From CAYLZW01 sp964388085 (lineage in GTDB: Bacteria > Myxococcota > UBA727 > CAYLZW01), in assembly GCA_964388085.1 (NCBI GenBank), contig CAYLZW010000232.1, forward strand, positions 1 through 9,531: a DNA stretch of 9,531 nt. Direction: 5' to 3'. The notes below the pieces were generated by a model. That model had not been told where the DNA came from, did no database searches, and was given only the letters and a program-made list of their open reading frames with translations. This document shows positions 1 through 6,591 of the stretch, piece by piece (the first letter of the stretch is position 1; every line of letters starts with the position of its first letter). Made by a program: the position numbers and the translations under genes.

Positions 1-1073
1 ACCATGTCGTTGACGGTGCTCTTCAGCTCGAGGATCTCGCCGCGCGCCTCGACGGTGATCTTCTTCGACAGATCCCCGTTCGCGACGGCCGTGGTGACGA
101 AGGCGATGTTGCGCACCTGGTTCGTCAGGTTGCCGGCGAGCATGTTGACGTTGTCGGTGAGGTGCTTCCACGTGCCCGACACGCCCGGCACGTGCGCCTG
201 CCCGCCGAGCTGCCCTTCGATGCCCACCTCGCGCGCGACGCGGATGACCTCCGAGGCGAACGCGCGCAGCCGATCGACGGTGGAGTTGATGGCGTTCTTG
301 AGCTCGAGCAGGTCGCCGCGCGTCTCGGCCGTGATCTTCTGCGACAGATCGCCTTGCGCGATCGCCGTCGACACGAGCGCGATGTCGCTGACCTGCGCCT
401 GCAGGTTGCGCCCGAGCAGGTTGACGTCCTCGACGAGGCCCTTCCAGGCGCCGGACAGCCCGTCGACGTTGGCCTGGGAGTCGAGCTTGCCCTCGCTGCC
501 CATCTGGCGGACCACGCGCGACACGTCCGTCGACACGCCGCGCAGCCGCTCCACCACCGCGTGCACGCTCTCGGCGAGCGAGCGCAGATCGCCCCGCAGC
601 GGCCGACCGCCGTCGTGCTCGGGCATGTCTCGTGAGAGGTCTCCCTTGGCGATGCGCTGAAACACGCGCTCGGCCTCGATGGTCGGGAAGGTGAGCGACT
701 CGATGAGCGCGTTCAGCGAGCGCTCCGTGCTGGCCCAGGCGCCGCCCGCTCCGCTCAGCGAGGCCCGCTCGCGCAGCTCGCCATCCTCCCCGACGACGCG
801 GGCGACCCGCGCGAGCTCGTCGGCCAGCTCCTCGTTGCGCTCGACGAGCGCGTTGAAGGCCAGCGCGACCTCGCCGAAGGCGCCGTCGCCGCGCCCGTCG
901 CTCGGCAGCCGCACCGAGAAGTCGCCCTGGCGCACCGCGCGCAGCGCGTCTCTGAGCGAGCGCAGTTGATCGTCGGCGAGCGAAGGAGGCGCGCGCCGCC
1001 CCCAGCGTCGCCTCGGCCGCTCCGGGGCAGCTCCTCGTCCATCTTCGAATGGCTGCATATCGGTCGGCGGCAT
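1..1073 (-). CDS. Poly-HAMP sensor protein, probable hybrid histidine kinase (N-terminal part, cut by window edge)
   Basis: An open frame on the minus strand runs from an ATG at 1073 off the left edge and gives 357 codons. After about 30 proline- and arginine-rich residues it consists almost entirely of HAMP-type coiled-coil modules. The diagnostic Gly-Asp-Leu/Phe-Ser turns lie at residues 50-53, 144-147, 241-244 and 333-336. Degenerate counterparts such as GKLDSQ and GQLGGQ lie at 195 and 287, giving a period of about 46 residues. The last repeats (SQKITAETRGDLLELK and SKKITVEARGEILELK) match the poly-HAMP arrays of group III-like hybrid kinases. No membrane segment or signal peptide is visible, so this part should be cytoplasmic. 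Kinase and receiver domains would lie beyond the window, so the kinase call is inference. An ATG at 1058 is an alternative start; 1073 is preferred because a purine-rich GAGGGA lies upstream, though 12 bases away. A methyl-accepting or adaptor protein with HAMP repeats is the other possibility. Confidence 0.85.
   Translation of the reverse strand, partial: MPPTDMQPFEDGRGAAPERPRRRWGRRAPPSLADDQLRSLRDALRAVRQGDFSVRLPSDGRGDGAFGEVALAFNALVERNEELADELARVARVVGEDGELRERASLSGAGGAWASTERSLNALIESLTFPTIEAERVFQRIAKGDLSRDMPEHDGGRPLRGDLRSLAESVHAVVERLRGVSTDVSRVVRQMGSEGKLDSQANVDGLSGAWKGLVEDVNLLGRNLQAQVSDIALVSTAIAQGDLSQKITAETRGDLLELKNAINSTVDRLRAFASEVIRVAREVGIEGQLGGQAHVPGVSGTWKHLTDNVNMLAGNLTNQVRNIAFVTTAVANGDLSKKITVEARGEILELKSTVNDM
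3..491 (-). repeat. Tandem HAMP repeat array within the sensor gene
   Basis: Residues 195-357 of the poly-HAMP protein form successive modules of about 46 residues, beginning at 195, 241, 287 and 333. Odd and even modules alternate in character. Modules at 241 and 333 share the pattern GDLSxKITxExRG followed by a Leu-Glu-Leu-Lys helix. Modules at 195 and 287 share GxLxxQAxVxGxSGxWK. The true repeat is therefore a 92-residue (276-base) pair. It is cut at the left edge and probably continues. Alternating canonical and divergent HAMP modules are known from soluble poly-HAMP receptors, where they pass conformational changes along a coiled coil. Confidence 0.7.
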
Positions 1074-1250
1074 CGCGAGTCGAGGTCCCTCAGGGCGCGG
1101 CTGTTGCAAGCGCCTGGCCTGCGCCGTCGTCGAGCCGGGAGGCTCCGCGTGACGCGGCGGGGCGCGCGCGGCCCGAGGACGGACGGCCTGTACCGTGGCG
1201 ACGAGGCCGCGGCGAGTCGCCACACGTGGCAGAAGGGATCGCCGGCTCGG
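1074..1250. promoter_or_regulatory. Divergent control region between the poly-HAMP gene and the wHTH-DUF5985 cassette
   Basis: These 177 bases separate two genes that are transcribed away from each other, so both promoters should lie here or in the flanking 5' ends. I see no convincing -35/-10 pair on either strand; TTGCAA at 1104-1109 lacks a good -10 partner. Three short dyads stand out. CCGCG-TGA-CGCGG is at 1145-1157, GGCGA-G-TCGCC at 1211-1221, and GCCAC-AC-GTGGC at 1219-1230. The last two overlap and end 20 bases before the wHTH start codon, a sensible place for an operator. Dyads with five-base arms arise fairly often by chance in DNA this rich in G+C, so the operator idea is speculative. 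Confidence 0.35.
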
Positions 1251-1652
1251 ATGACACAGGACGAGTTGCCCGTTGAGGTGGGTCAGTTGATCGCCGAGCA
1301 CATCACCTCGGTGGAGCAGCTCGAGATCCTGCTCCTGCTGCGCGAGGAGCCTGACGGCGATTGGAGCCCGAAGCGCGTCAGCGACGAGATCCGCACCAGC
1401 GAGCGCTCGGCGTTGGAGCGCTTGACGACGCTCGAGGCGAGCGGGCTCGTCACCTCTCGCGCGAACCACGGCGGCCGCGTGTTCCGCTTCTCTCCGTCGA
1501 GCGAAGCGCTCCGCCTGACGGTCGAGAAGCTCGCCGCCGCCTACTCGGAGCGCCGTTACACGGTCATCGACCTCATCTTCTCGAAGCCCATCGACAAGCT
1601 GCGGGTCTACGCCGACGCGTTCCGTTTCCGAAAGGACAGCTCCAATGGGTGA
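1251..1652 (+). CDS. Small winged-helix DNA-binding protein linked to DUF5985 genes
   Basis: The gene encodes 133 residues. The sequence reads as a helix rich in leucine (SVEQLEILLLLREEP, about residues 20-34), a 'W-S-x-x-x-V-S-D-E-I' helix, a recognition-helix-like stretch (SERSALERLTTLEASGLV), and a beta-wing ending in RVFRFSP. A C-terminal helical tail follows, with the block VIDLIFSKPIDKLRVYADAF. That order is a winged helix-turn-helix of the MarR/ArsR kind. I recall the closing SKP-DKLR-FADAFR-RK block from small proteobacterial proteins encoded just before DUF5985 genes, but could not check this here. The start at 1251 follows AAGGGA at 1233-1238 with a longish 12-base spacer. The frame is open further upstream, but without family-like sequence. 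The stop codon overlaps the next start by 8 bases, so translation is probably coupled. The likely role is regulating the cassette or its surroundings; ligand and targets are unknown. Confidence 0.8.
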   Translation: MTQDELPVEVGQLIAEHITSVEQLEILLLLREEPDGDWSPKRVSDEIRTSERSALERLTTLEASGLVTSRANHGGRVFRFSPSSEALRLTVEKLAAAYSERRYTVIDLIFSKPIDKLRVYADAFRFRKDSSNG

Positions 1653-1908
1653 GGCCGTCTACCTGTTGTGCGCTGTGACGAGCCTGGCCTGCGCCGGGCT
1701 GCTGCTGCGCAACTATGTCCGAAACCGCATCTGGCTGACGCTATGGACGAGCGTCTGCTTCGTCGCGCTCGCGGTGAACAACGTGCTGCTGTTCATCGAT
1801 CTCGTGCTCACCGTCGACACCATCAGCCTGGCGGTGTGGCGGAACAGCGTCGCGCTCGGCGGGGTCCTCGCGCTCCTCTACGGCATGATCAACGCGGAGC
1901 ACTCGTGA
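1645..1908 (+). CDS. Small three-helix membrane protein, DUF5985-like (first copy)
   Basis: An 87-residue, very hydrophobic protein. It has three likely membrane segments: about residues 3-20 (VYLLCAVTSLACAGLLL), 30-53 (WLTLWTSVCFVALAVNNVLLF) and 63-82. A basic NYVRNR loop between helices 1 and 2 suggests a cytoplasmic loop. The pattern 'YLLC..TSLACA.LLLR.Y.R.R..L.LW...CF..LA.NN.LLF.DL' fits what I remember as DUF5985, a family without known function. The start is well supported: AAAGGA at 1631-1636, 8 bases before the ATG, and an 8-base overlap with the upstream wHTH stop. The protein is short but complete. It sits between the wHTH gene and a second protein of the same kind, which points to a hetero-oligomeric membrane unit made of both copies. 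That partnership is inferred from context only. Confidence 0.8.
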   Translation: MGEAVYLLCAVTSLACAGLLLRNYVRNRIWLTLWTSVCFVALAVNNVLLFIDLVLTVDTISLAVWRNSVALGGVLALLYGMINAEHS

Positions 1909-1921
1909 AGGAGCAGCCACC

Positions 1922-2197
1922 GTGAACCAATTCCTCTCGGGCGGGCTCGTGGTCGCGTGTGCCGCGGTGGCCCTCTTCTTCGTGAAGTACTGGCGCGCGA
2001 CGCACGATCGCCTGTTCGCCATCCTCGGCTTCGCCTTCCTGCTGCTCGCGCTCGAGCGCACCGTGCTCGCGTTCGTGCCGATCTCACTCGAGGGCCGGCA
2101 CTGGATCTACCTGGCGCGCCTGCTCGCGTTCGGCCTCATCATCGTCGGTGTGCTGGACAAAAACCGCCCCCGACGTCGCAGCGCGGAAGCGAGCTGA
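1922..2197 (+). CDS. Small three-helix membrane protein, DUF5985-like (second copy)
   Basis: A 91-residue protein with three hydrophobic stretches (about residues 4-23, 30-51 and 59-78) and a basic tail (KNRPRRRS) that should face the cytoplasm by the positive-inside rule. It shares layout and size with the previous gene, including an 'L.A..R..L.F' core in the second helix where the first copy has 'LAVNNVLLF'. The two look like diverged paralogues and not a recent duplication. The start is a GTG at 1922. It is chosen because AAGGAG at 1908-1913 lies 8 bases before it and overlaps the stop codon of the preceding gene, a sign of coupled translation. Function is unknown. The family assignment rests on remembered patterns and is less certain than the membrane topology. 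Confidence 0.78.
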   Translation: MNQFLSGGLVVACAAVALFFVKYWRATHDRLFAILGFAFLLLALERTVLAFVPISLEGRHWIYLARLLAFGLIIVGVLDKNRPRRRSAEAS

Positions 2198-2230
2198 GCG
2201 GCCCCGCGTCGTCGGAGGTAGAATCGACCC

Positions 2231-3205
2231 GTGACGCCGCGGCGACCACCCTCCCTGGATCCCGAGTTCCACCGCATCGCGAGGCGCCTCAAGGTGTTCG
2301 AGCTGATGAGCGAGCGCGGGCCGGCCCCGGCGCTCGACGAGCACGAGATCGAGCTGCTCGCCGGCAGCCCCGACGGCCGCACGACCCCCTCGTTCCTCAA
2401 CTTCTACTCGAAGGACGGCCTCCTGCTCGGCATGAAGGCCTACGGCGTGCACGACAAGCTCGTGCAGCTCGGCCTCGGCGACTACGAGCTCGCGGTCACG
2501 CGCGAGGACGCCTTTCGGCACCGGCTCGAGATCTTCGTCGCCAAGGGCGGAGCCGAAGAGCAGCGCATCATGGACCTGCGCGTGCACCTGCGGCAGATCG
2601 CCTGGCCGCGGCAGGACGGCGACGCGCGCGGGCACGGCAGCTACCCGGTGCTCGTCGTCGAGTGGCTCGCGATGCAAAACCCGCGCGGTCACTTCACGCG
2701 CGCGCGCCCGCGCCTACCGGGGCAGACGCATCCGGGCGCGGGGCTCGGGCGCGCCATGCACAACATCCTCGTCATCATGGCGGAGCGCACCGCGCGCGAG
2801 GCGATCTTGAACGTGCCCGAGCACTTCCACCTCGCCGCCCTCTACCTGCGCGCGGGTTATCGCTCGGCCACCCTCGAGCGCGAGCTGGAGCTGAAGGCGG
2901 TGCTCGAGGCCACCGAGCGGCTCCCCTTCGCCGCGGCGGCGTGGGCGGTCGAGCGCGGCTTCGTGCTCGAGGACGACGGCGTGGCTCCACGCCCGTGGCG
3001 CTACCAACCGGAGGAGCTCGTCCTGCCGATCTCGGGGCACTTCCGTCGCCAGCTGCCGGGGCTCGTGGAGCGTCTCGCGGAGCGCGTCCTCGGCGCGGCG
3101 CCGCGCCGCTTCACCGTCGACGTCGAAGGCCTCGAGGCCTCCCTGCGCGCGCAGCCGGTCGCCGGCCTCGAGGGCTACCGGGCGCCACGCGGCAGATCGC
3201 CGTGA
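2231..3205 (+). CDS. GNAT-like hypothetical protein, 324 residues
   Basis: I do not recognise a named family. The middle carries a pattern like the acetyl-CoA site of GNAT acetyltransferases. Beta-strand-like YPVLVVEWLAM (138-148) is followed by a loop LPGQTHPGAGLGRA (162-175) that fits Q/R-x-x-G-x-G/A with insertions. A helix NILVIMAERTARE and NVPEHFHLAALYLRAGYR (194-211) come next, resembling the closing 'A..Y...GF' block of GNAT folds. The N-terminal 100 residues and a C-terminal region from about 215 (a helical stretch with a second 'A...AVERGF') are unassigned. There is no signal peptide or membrane segment, so it is probably cytosolic. The GTG start at 2231 is supported by GGAGGT at 2214-2219. 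The gene follows the second DUF5985-like gene by 33 bases and could be co-transcribed, yet its own strong ribosome site allows independence. It converges on the rhomboid gene, with only 11 bases between the stops. Confidence 0.7.
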   Translation: MTPRRPPSLDPEFHRIARRLKVFELMSERGPAPALDEHEIELLAGSPDGRTTPSFLNFYSKDGLLLGMKAYGVHDKLVQLGLGDYELAVTREDAFRHRLEIFVAKGGAEEQRIMDLRVHLRQIAWPRQDGDARGHGSYPVLVVEWLAMQNPRGHFTRARPRLPGQTHPGAGLGRAMHNILVIMAERTAREAILNVPEHFHLAALYLRAGYRSATLERELELKAVLEATERLPFAAAAWAVERGFVLEDDGVAPRPWRYQPEELVLPISGHFRRQLPGLVERLAERVLGAAPRRFTVDVEGLEASLRAQPVAGLEGYRAPRGRSP

Positions 3206-3216
3206 GCGAGCGCGGC

Positions 3217-3807
3217 TCAACGGACCGCGCGCCGTCCGAGCACGCGCGCGGCGACGCCGCCGGACACGAAGCCGAAGAAGTGCGACTCCCACGAGACGCC
3301 GGGCTGCCCCGGCAAGAGGCCGAACAGCAAGCTGCCGTAGAGGAACAACACGAGCGCGGCGAGCGCGACGGAGCCGAGGCTGCGCTCGAACCAGCCGAGG
3401 AACATCAGGTAGCCGATGTAGCCGAACACGAGGCTCGAGGCGCCGATGTGCACCGAGCCGGGCGCGCCGAACAGCCAGACACAGACGCCTCCCGCGAGCA
3501 CGACGAAGCCGGTGACGAGGTAGAGATCGCGCTCGCGCCTCGCCGCGACGAAGAACGCCAGCGGCAGGATCGCCCACGTGTTCGTCATGAGGTGCGGGAA
3601 GCCGCCGTGCAGGAGCGGCGCGAACACGATGCCGGGCAGCCCCCACCACTTGCGCGGGTGAATGCCGAGCAGATCGAGGTTCGCCTCGGTGAAGAAGTCG
3701 AGCACCTCGAGCAGCCAGAGGCAGACGACGAAGCCGCTGATGACGAGGAGGCGGCGCTTCACGCTCTCCGCGTCCGGATGGGAACGAGCCTCCGCCACGA
3801 GCGCCAT
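3217..3807 (-). CDS. Rhomboid-family intramembrane serine protease
   Basis: A 196-residue polytopic membrane protein with about six hydrophobic segments (roughly 20-37, 56-68, 77-89, 97-113, 121-138 and 147-166, plus a last one near 174-186). The rhomboid signature is intact. HGGFPHLMTN (67-76) holds the conserved histidines and asparagine of the second core helix. VHIGASSLVFGYIGY (119-133) holds the nucleophile Ser124 in the G-x-S motif. ESHFFGFVSGG (174-184) holds the catalytic His176. The enzyme would cleave membrane helices of unknown substrates. An oddity is that the residue after the nucleophile is serine, where glycine is usual (GASS, not GASG). The ATG at 3807 is taken as the start. 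An open frame extends upstream but overlaps the lysC-lysA gene, and no clear Shine-Dalgarno sequence precedes the ATG. The gene begins 59 bases after the lysC-lysA stop and may depend on that transcript. Confidence 0.88.
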   Translation of the reverse strand: MALVAEARSHPDAESVKRRLLVISGFVVCLWLLEVLDFFTEANLDLLGIHPRKWWGLPGIVFAPLLHGGFPHLMTNTWAILPLAFFVAARRERDLYLVTGFVVLAGGVCVWLFGAPGSVHIGASSLVFGYIGYLMFLGWFERSLGSVALAALVLFLYGSLLFGLLPGQPGVSWESHFFGFVSGGVAARVLGRRAVR

Positions 3808-3838
3808 ACGAGAGAGCTTAGGAATGGTCGCGCGAGGA

Positions 3839-3863
3839 ACCAGGCCCGCCGCGCCCTCCTGGT
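3839..3863. other. Inverted repeat between lysC-lysA and the rhomboid gene
   Basis: ACCAGG at 3839-3844 is the exact reverse complement of CCTGGT at 3858-3863, with a 13-base G+C-rich loop. It lies in the 59-base gap just after the lysC-lysA stop. There is no T-run on the minus strand after it, so it is not a classical intrinsic terminator. It could stabilise the 3' end of the upstream message or be chance. Confidence 0.25.
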
Positions 3864-3866
3864 CGA

Positions 3867-6500
3867 TCAGCGCGCGTCTTCTCGTCGCAGGAAGTGCTCG
3901 CCGGCGGGCTCGCGCAAGTTGTAGCGCGACGACATGGAGTGACCGTAGGCGCCCGTCGTGGCGATGAGCAGCACGTCCCCTTCGTGCGGCGTGGCGAGGC
4001 GCCGACCGTGGCCGAGCGTGTCGCCGGTCTCGCAGATGGGACCCACCACCTGCACGCGCTCCTTGGCCGGCTCCTCCTCGAGGCGCGAGAGGTTCACGAT
4101 GTCGTGGAAGGCGCCGTAGAGCGCCGGCCGGATGAGGCTGTTCATGCCGGCGTCGCAGCCGACGTAGCGCAGCTCGCCCTTCTGCTTCACCTGCGTCACG
4201 CGCGCGAGCAGCACGCCCGACTCGGCGACGAAGAAGCGGCCGGGCTCGAGCCACAGCTCGACGCCGGGGTGCGCCTTCTTCACCTTCTCGAGCGAGGCGT
4301 CGAGCGCGGCGAGATCGAGCGGCGGCTGACCTGGCTTCTCGGGCACGCCGAGCCCGCCGCCGAGATCGAGCGACTTCACGTCGGGGAAGCGCGTGCGCGC
4401 GTCGGCCAGGAAGGCCGCCGTCTCCGCCCAGCTGTCCGGCGTGCGGATGCCGCTGCCCGCGTGCGCGTGCAGGCCGACGACGCGCGCGCCCGCCTTCTTG
4501 GCGAGCGCCGCGGCAGCGTCGATGTCCGAGGGCGCGATGCCGAACTTCGACTGCGAGCCCGCGGTGCGTACGTGCGCGTGGTGCCCCTGTCCGCGTCCCG
4601 GATCGAGGCGCAAGAGGATGTCCCGGCTCTCGAACACCTCGGGCCACGCGAGGAGCGGGTGCAGGCTGTCGACGGTGACGCGCGCGCGCGCGGCGAAGGC
4701 CTGCTCGTACTCCTGCCGCGGAGCGAAGTTGGGCGTGAACAACACCCGGCCCCCGTCGAGCTTCGGGAACAGCTCGTTGACGAGGGCGAGCTCACCGGGG
4801 GAGACGCACTCGAAGCCGTGCCCCGCGCGCTCGATGGCGCGCAGGATGTCCGCGTGCGGGTTCGCCTTCATCGCGTAGTAGATGCGGTCGACGTTCGTGA
4901 GCGCGCGCAGGGCGGCGAGGGTCTCGTCGAGGCGCTCCTCGTCGTACACGTAGAGCGGCGTGCGGGCGCCGGCGACCACACCGAGCAGGCGCTCTCGGCG
5001 CAGGCGCCACCAGGGCGTCGGGATCTTCTTGCGCGTGCGTGGCGCCTTGTCCGCCAGCTCCTTCCACGAGGGGCCGAGCAGCGCGTCGTCACCGCGGCCG
5101 GAGAAGAGCAGCTGGTGCAGGCGAGCCACGAGGCGATCGGCGTGGTCCTCGTCGATCACGAAGGTCAGGTTCAGATCGCTGGCGGCCTGCGAGACGAGGT
5201 GGATGTTCTGCTCCTCGAACGCCTTCAGCACCGGGCCGAGCTGGTGCAGGATCGAGCGGATGGAGCGGCCGACCAGGCTGACCGCGGCGCAGGGCCCGAT
5301 GAGCCTCGCGTGCGAGCGCTGGTTCAGCTCGTCGACGAGCGACTCGAGCACGCTGTCGGGCAGCGCCGTGGCGGCCTGATCGAGCGAGCAGGTGACGTTC
5401 GCCTCCGAGGTCGAGACGAGGTCGATGCTGACGCCGCGCTCTTTGAAGACGCCGAACAGGTCGGCGAGGAAGCCCACCTGCTGCCACATGCCGAAGGTGT
5501 CCATGCTGACGAGCATGACGCCGCTCTTCTTCGCGATGGCCTTCACCTGCGGCGCGGTGCCGCCGGCGTCGTCGGAGATGATGGTGCCCTCGAGCTCGGG
5601 GCGCTCGGTGGAGTGGATCGAGAGCGGGATGTGCGCGTGCTTGCAGGGCGAGATGCAGCGCGGGTGCAGCACCTTCGCGCCCATGGACGCGAGCTCCTGC
5701 GCCTCGTCGTAGTCGAGCCGGCGCAACAGGCGCGCCGTGGGTACGTCGCGCGGGTTCGCCGTGAAGATGCCGGGCACGTCGGTCCAGGTCTCGCAGCGCG
5801 CGGCGGACAGCTTGGCCGCGAAGTAGGCGGCCGAGGTGTCCGAGCCGCCGCGTCCGAGCAGGACGGTGTCCCCCTTCTTGTCGCGCGCGATGAAGCCCTG
5901 CGTCAGCACGAGGTCGGCGCCGTCGTCGAAGAGCCCGTGAAAGCGCCGCGCGAGGGTCGCTTCGGCGTCGTGTCCACAGCGCGCCGACAGGTAGCGCCGC
6001 GCCTCGGGCGCCTGCGCTTCGTCCACCGCGAGCAGACACTCGCGCGCGTCCACCCAGGCGACGCGCAGCCCCTGCCGCGTGAGGAAGGCGGCGCCGATCT
6101 TCGTCGACAGCAGCTCTCCCCAGGCGAGCGCGCGCGCGCGCAGGCGCGGGCTCACCTCGCGGATGAGCGAGGCGCCCGTGGCGATGCGCTCGAGGTCGGC
6201 GAGGCCCTCAAAGAGGACGGCCTCGTCGACGTTCATCTCCTGCGCGCGGCTCACGTGGATCTCGCGCAGTTCGTCGAGCACGGTCTGGTGCTCGCCGTCG
6301 AGCGCCTTCTGTAAGAGCCGCTCGATCGTGTCCGACACCTTCGAGATGGCCGAGCACACGAGCACCGTGCGAAAGCCCGCCTGCCCGCGCGCGCGGGCGA
6401 TCTTCTCGATGCTCTCCCAGCGCGCGCGGCTGGCGACGCTGGTGCCGCCGAACTTGAGCACCGCGAGCTCAGGACCGTCTGTCGTCGTGGACGTCGTCAT
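3867..6500 (-). CDS. lysC-lysA: Bifunctional aspartate kinase / diaminopimelate decarboxylase fusion
   Basis: An 877-residue fusion carrying both ends of lysine synthesis: phosphorylation of L-aspartate, and PLP-dependent decarboxylation of meso-diaminopimelate to L-lysine. The kinase half (about 10-310) has KFGGTSV at 16-22, WGELLS at 127-132 and GRGGSDTSA at 216-224. Two ACT-like regulatory modules follow (about 325-395 and 400-465); in the family these mediate feedback inhibition, often by lysine. A basic, tryptophan-containing linker (about 478-505) leads into the alanine-racemase-fold decarboxylase. Visible there are YYAMKANPH with PLP lysine K545, HAHAGSG (678-684), GGGLG (714-718), EPGR (752-755), CDAGMN (782-787), PALYGAFH (792-799), GPICETGD (820-827, with the partner-subunit cysteine C823) and GAYG (850-853). 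No key residue is missing. Such fusions are known in Xanthomonas and relatives. The ATG at 6500 is preferred over one at 6554, which only adds 18 non-conserved residues, because a strong ribosome site lies at 6509-6515. Confidence 0.95.
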   Translation of the reverse strand: MTTSTTTDGPELAVLKFGGTSVASRARWESIEKIARARGQAGFRTVLVCSAISKVSDTIERLLQKALDGEHQTVLDELREIHVSRAQEMNVDEAVLFEGLADLERIATGASLIREVSPRLRARALAWGELLSTKIGAAFLTRQGLRVAWVDARECLLAVDEAQAPEARRYLSARCGHDAEATLARRFHGLFDDGADLVLTQGFIARDKKGDTVLLGRGGSDTSAAYFAAKLSAARCETWTDVPGIFTANPRDVPTARLLRRLDYDEAQELASMGAKVLHPRCISPCKHAHIPLSIHSTERPELEGTIISDDAGGTAPQVKAIAKKSGVMLVSMDTFGMWQQVGFLADLFGVFKERGVSIDLVSTSEANVTCSLDQAATALPDSVLESLVDELNQRSHARLIGPCAAVSLVGRSIRSILHQLGPVLKAFEEQNIHLVSQAASDLNLTFVIDEDHADRLVARLHQLLFSGRGDDALLGPSWKELADKAPRTRKKIPTPWWRLRRERLLGVVAGARTPLYVYDEERLDETLAALRALTNVDRIYYAMKANPHADILRAIERAGHGFECVSPGELALVNELFPKLDGGRVLFTPNFAPRQEYEQAFAARARVTVDSLHPLLAWPEVFESRDILLRLDPGRGQGHHAHVRTAGSQSKFGIAPSDIDAAAALAKKAGARVVGLHAHAGSGIRTPDSWAETAAFLADARTRFPDVKSLDLGGGLGVPEKPGQPPLDLAALDASLEKVKKAHPGVELWLEPGRFFVAESGVLLARVTQVKQKGELRYVGCDAGMNSLIRPALYGAFHDIVNLSRLEEEPAKERVQVVGPICETGDTLGHGRRLATPHEGDVLLIATTGAYGHSMSSRYNLREPAGEHFLRREDAR

Positions 6501-6508
6501 ACGAGCGC

Positions 6509-6515
6509 TCCCTCC
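6509..6515 (-). promoter_or_regulatory. Ribosome binding site that sets the lysC-lysA start
   Basis: On the minus strand GGAGGGA lies 8 bases before the ATG at 6500. It is the strongest Shine-Dalgarno match near the 5' end and decides between this start and the in-frame ATG at 6554. The 91-base gap up to the arrestin-like gene shows no convincing promoter and no terminator. Confidence 0.7.
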
Positions 6516-6591
6516 GCTGTCGTTCGCTTGGCACACCGTGGCGGCGGGGTCCATGGGCGGAGCTCTCGCTTACGAACTGGCGCGCGGGCGC

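Noticed and set aside
755..1225. A 156-codon minus-strand frame overlapping the start of the poly-HAMP gene
   Set aside because: It uses a different frame from the HAMP motifs and has an Arg/Ser/Ala-rich composition typical of a shadow.
3206..3216. Shared bidirectional terminator between the converging GNAT-like and rhomboid genes
   Set aside because: The gap is 11 bases and neither it nor the adjacent coding ends forms a convincing stem followed by a T-run.
1957..3924. A 655-codon plus-strand frame spanning the second DUF5985-like gene, the GNAT-like gene and the rhomboid gene
   Set aside because: It crosses three supported genes in the wrong frame or strand, and its translation is Arg/Ala-rich without motifs.
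3894..6314. An 806-codon open frame on the plus strand opposite lysC-lysA
   Set aside because: It lies entirely antisense to a gene with complete kinase and decarboxylase motifs. Its product is low-complexity and rich in Arg, Ala, Gly and Val, as expected for a shadow frame in G+C-rich DNA.
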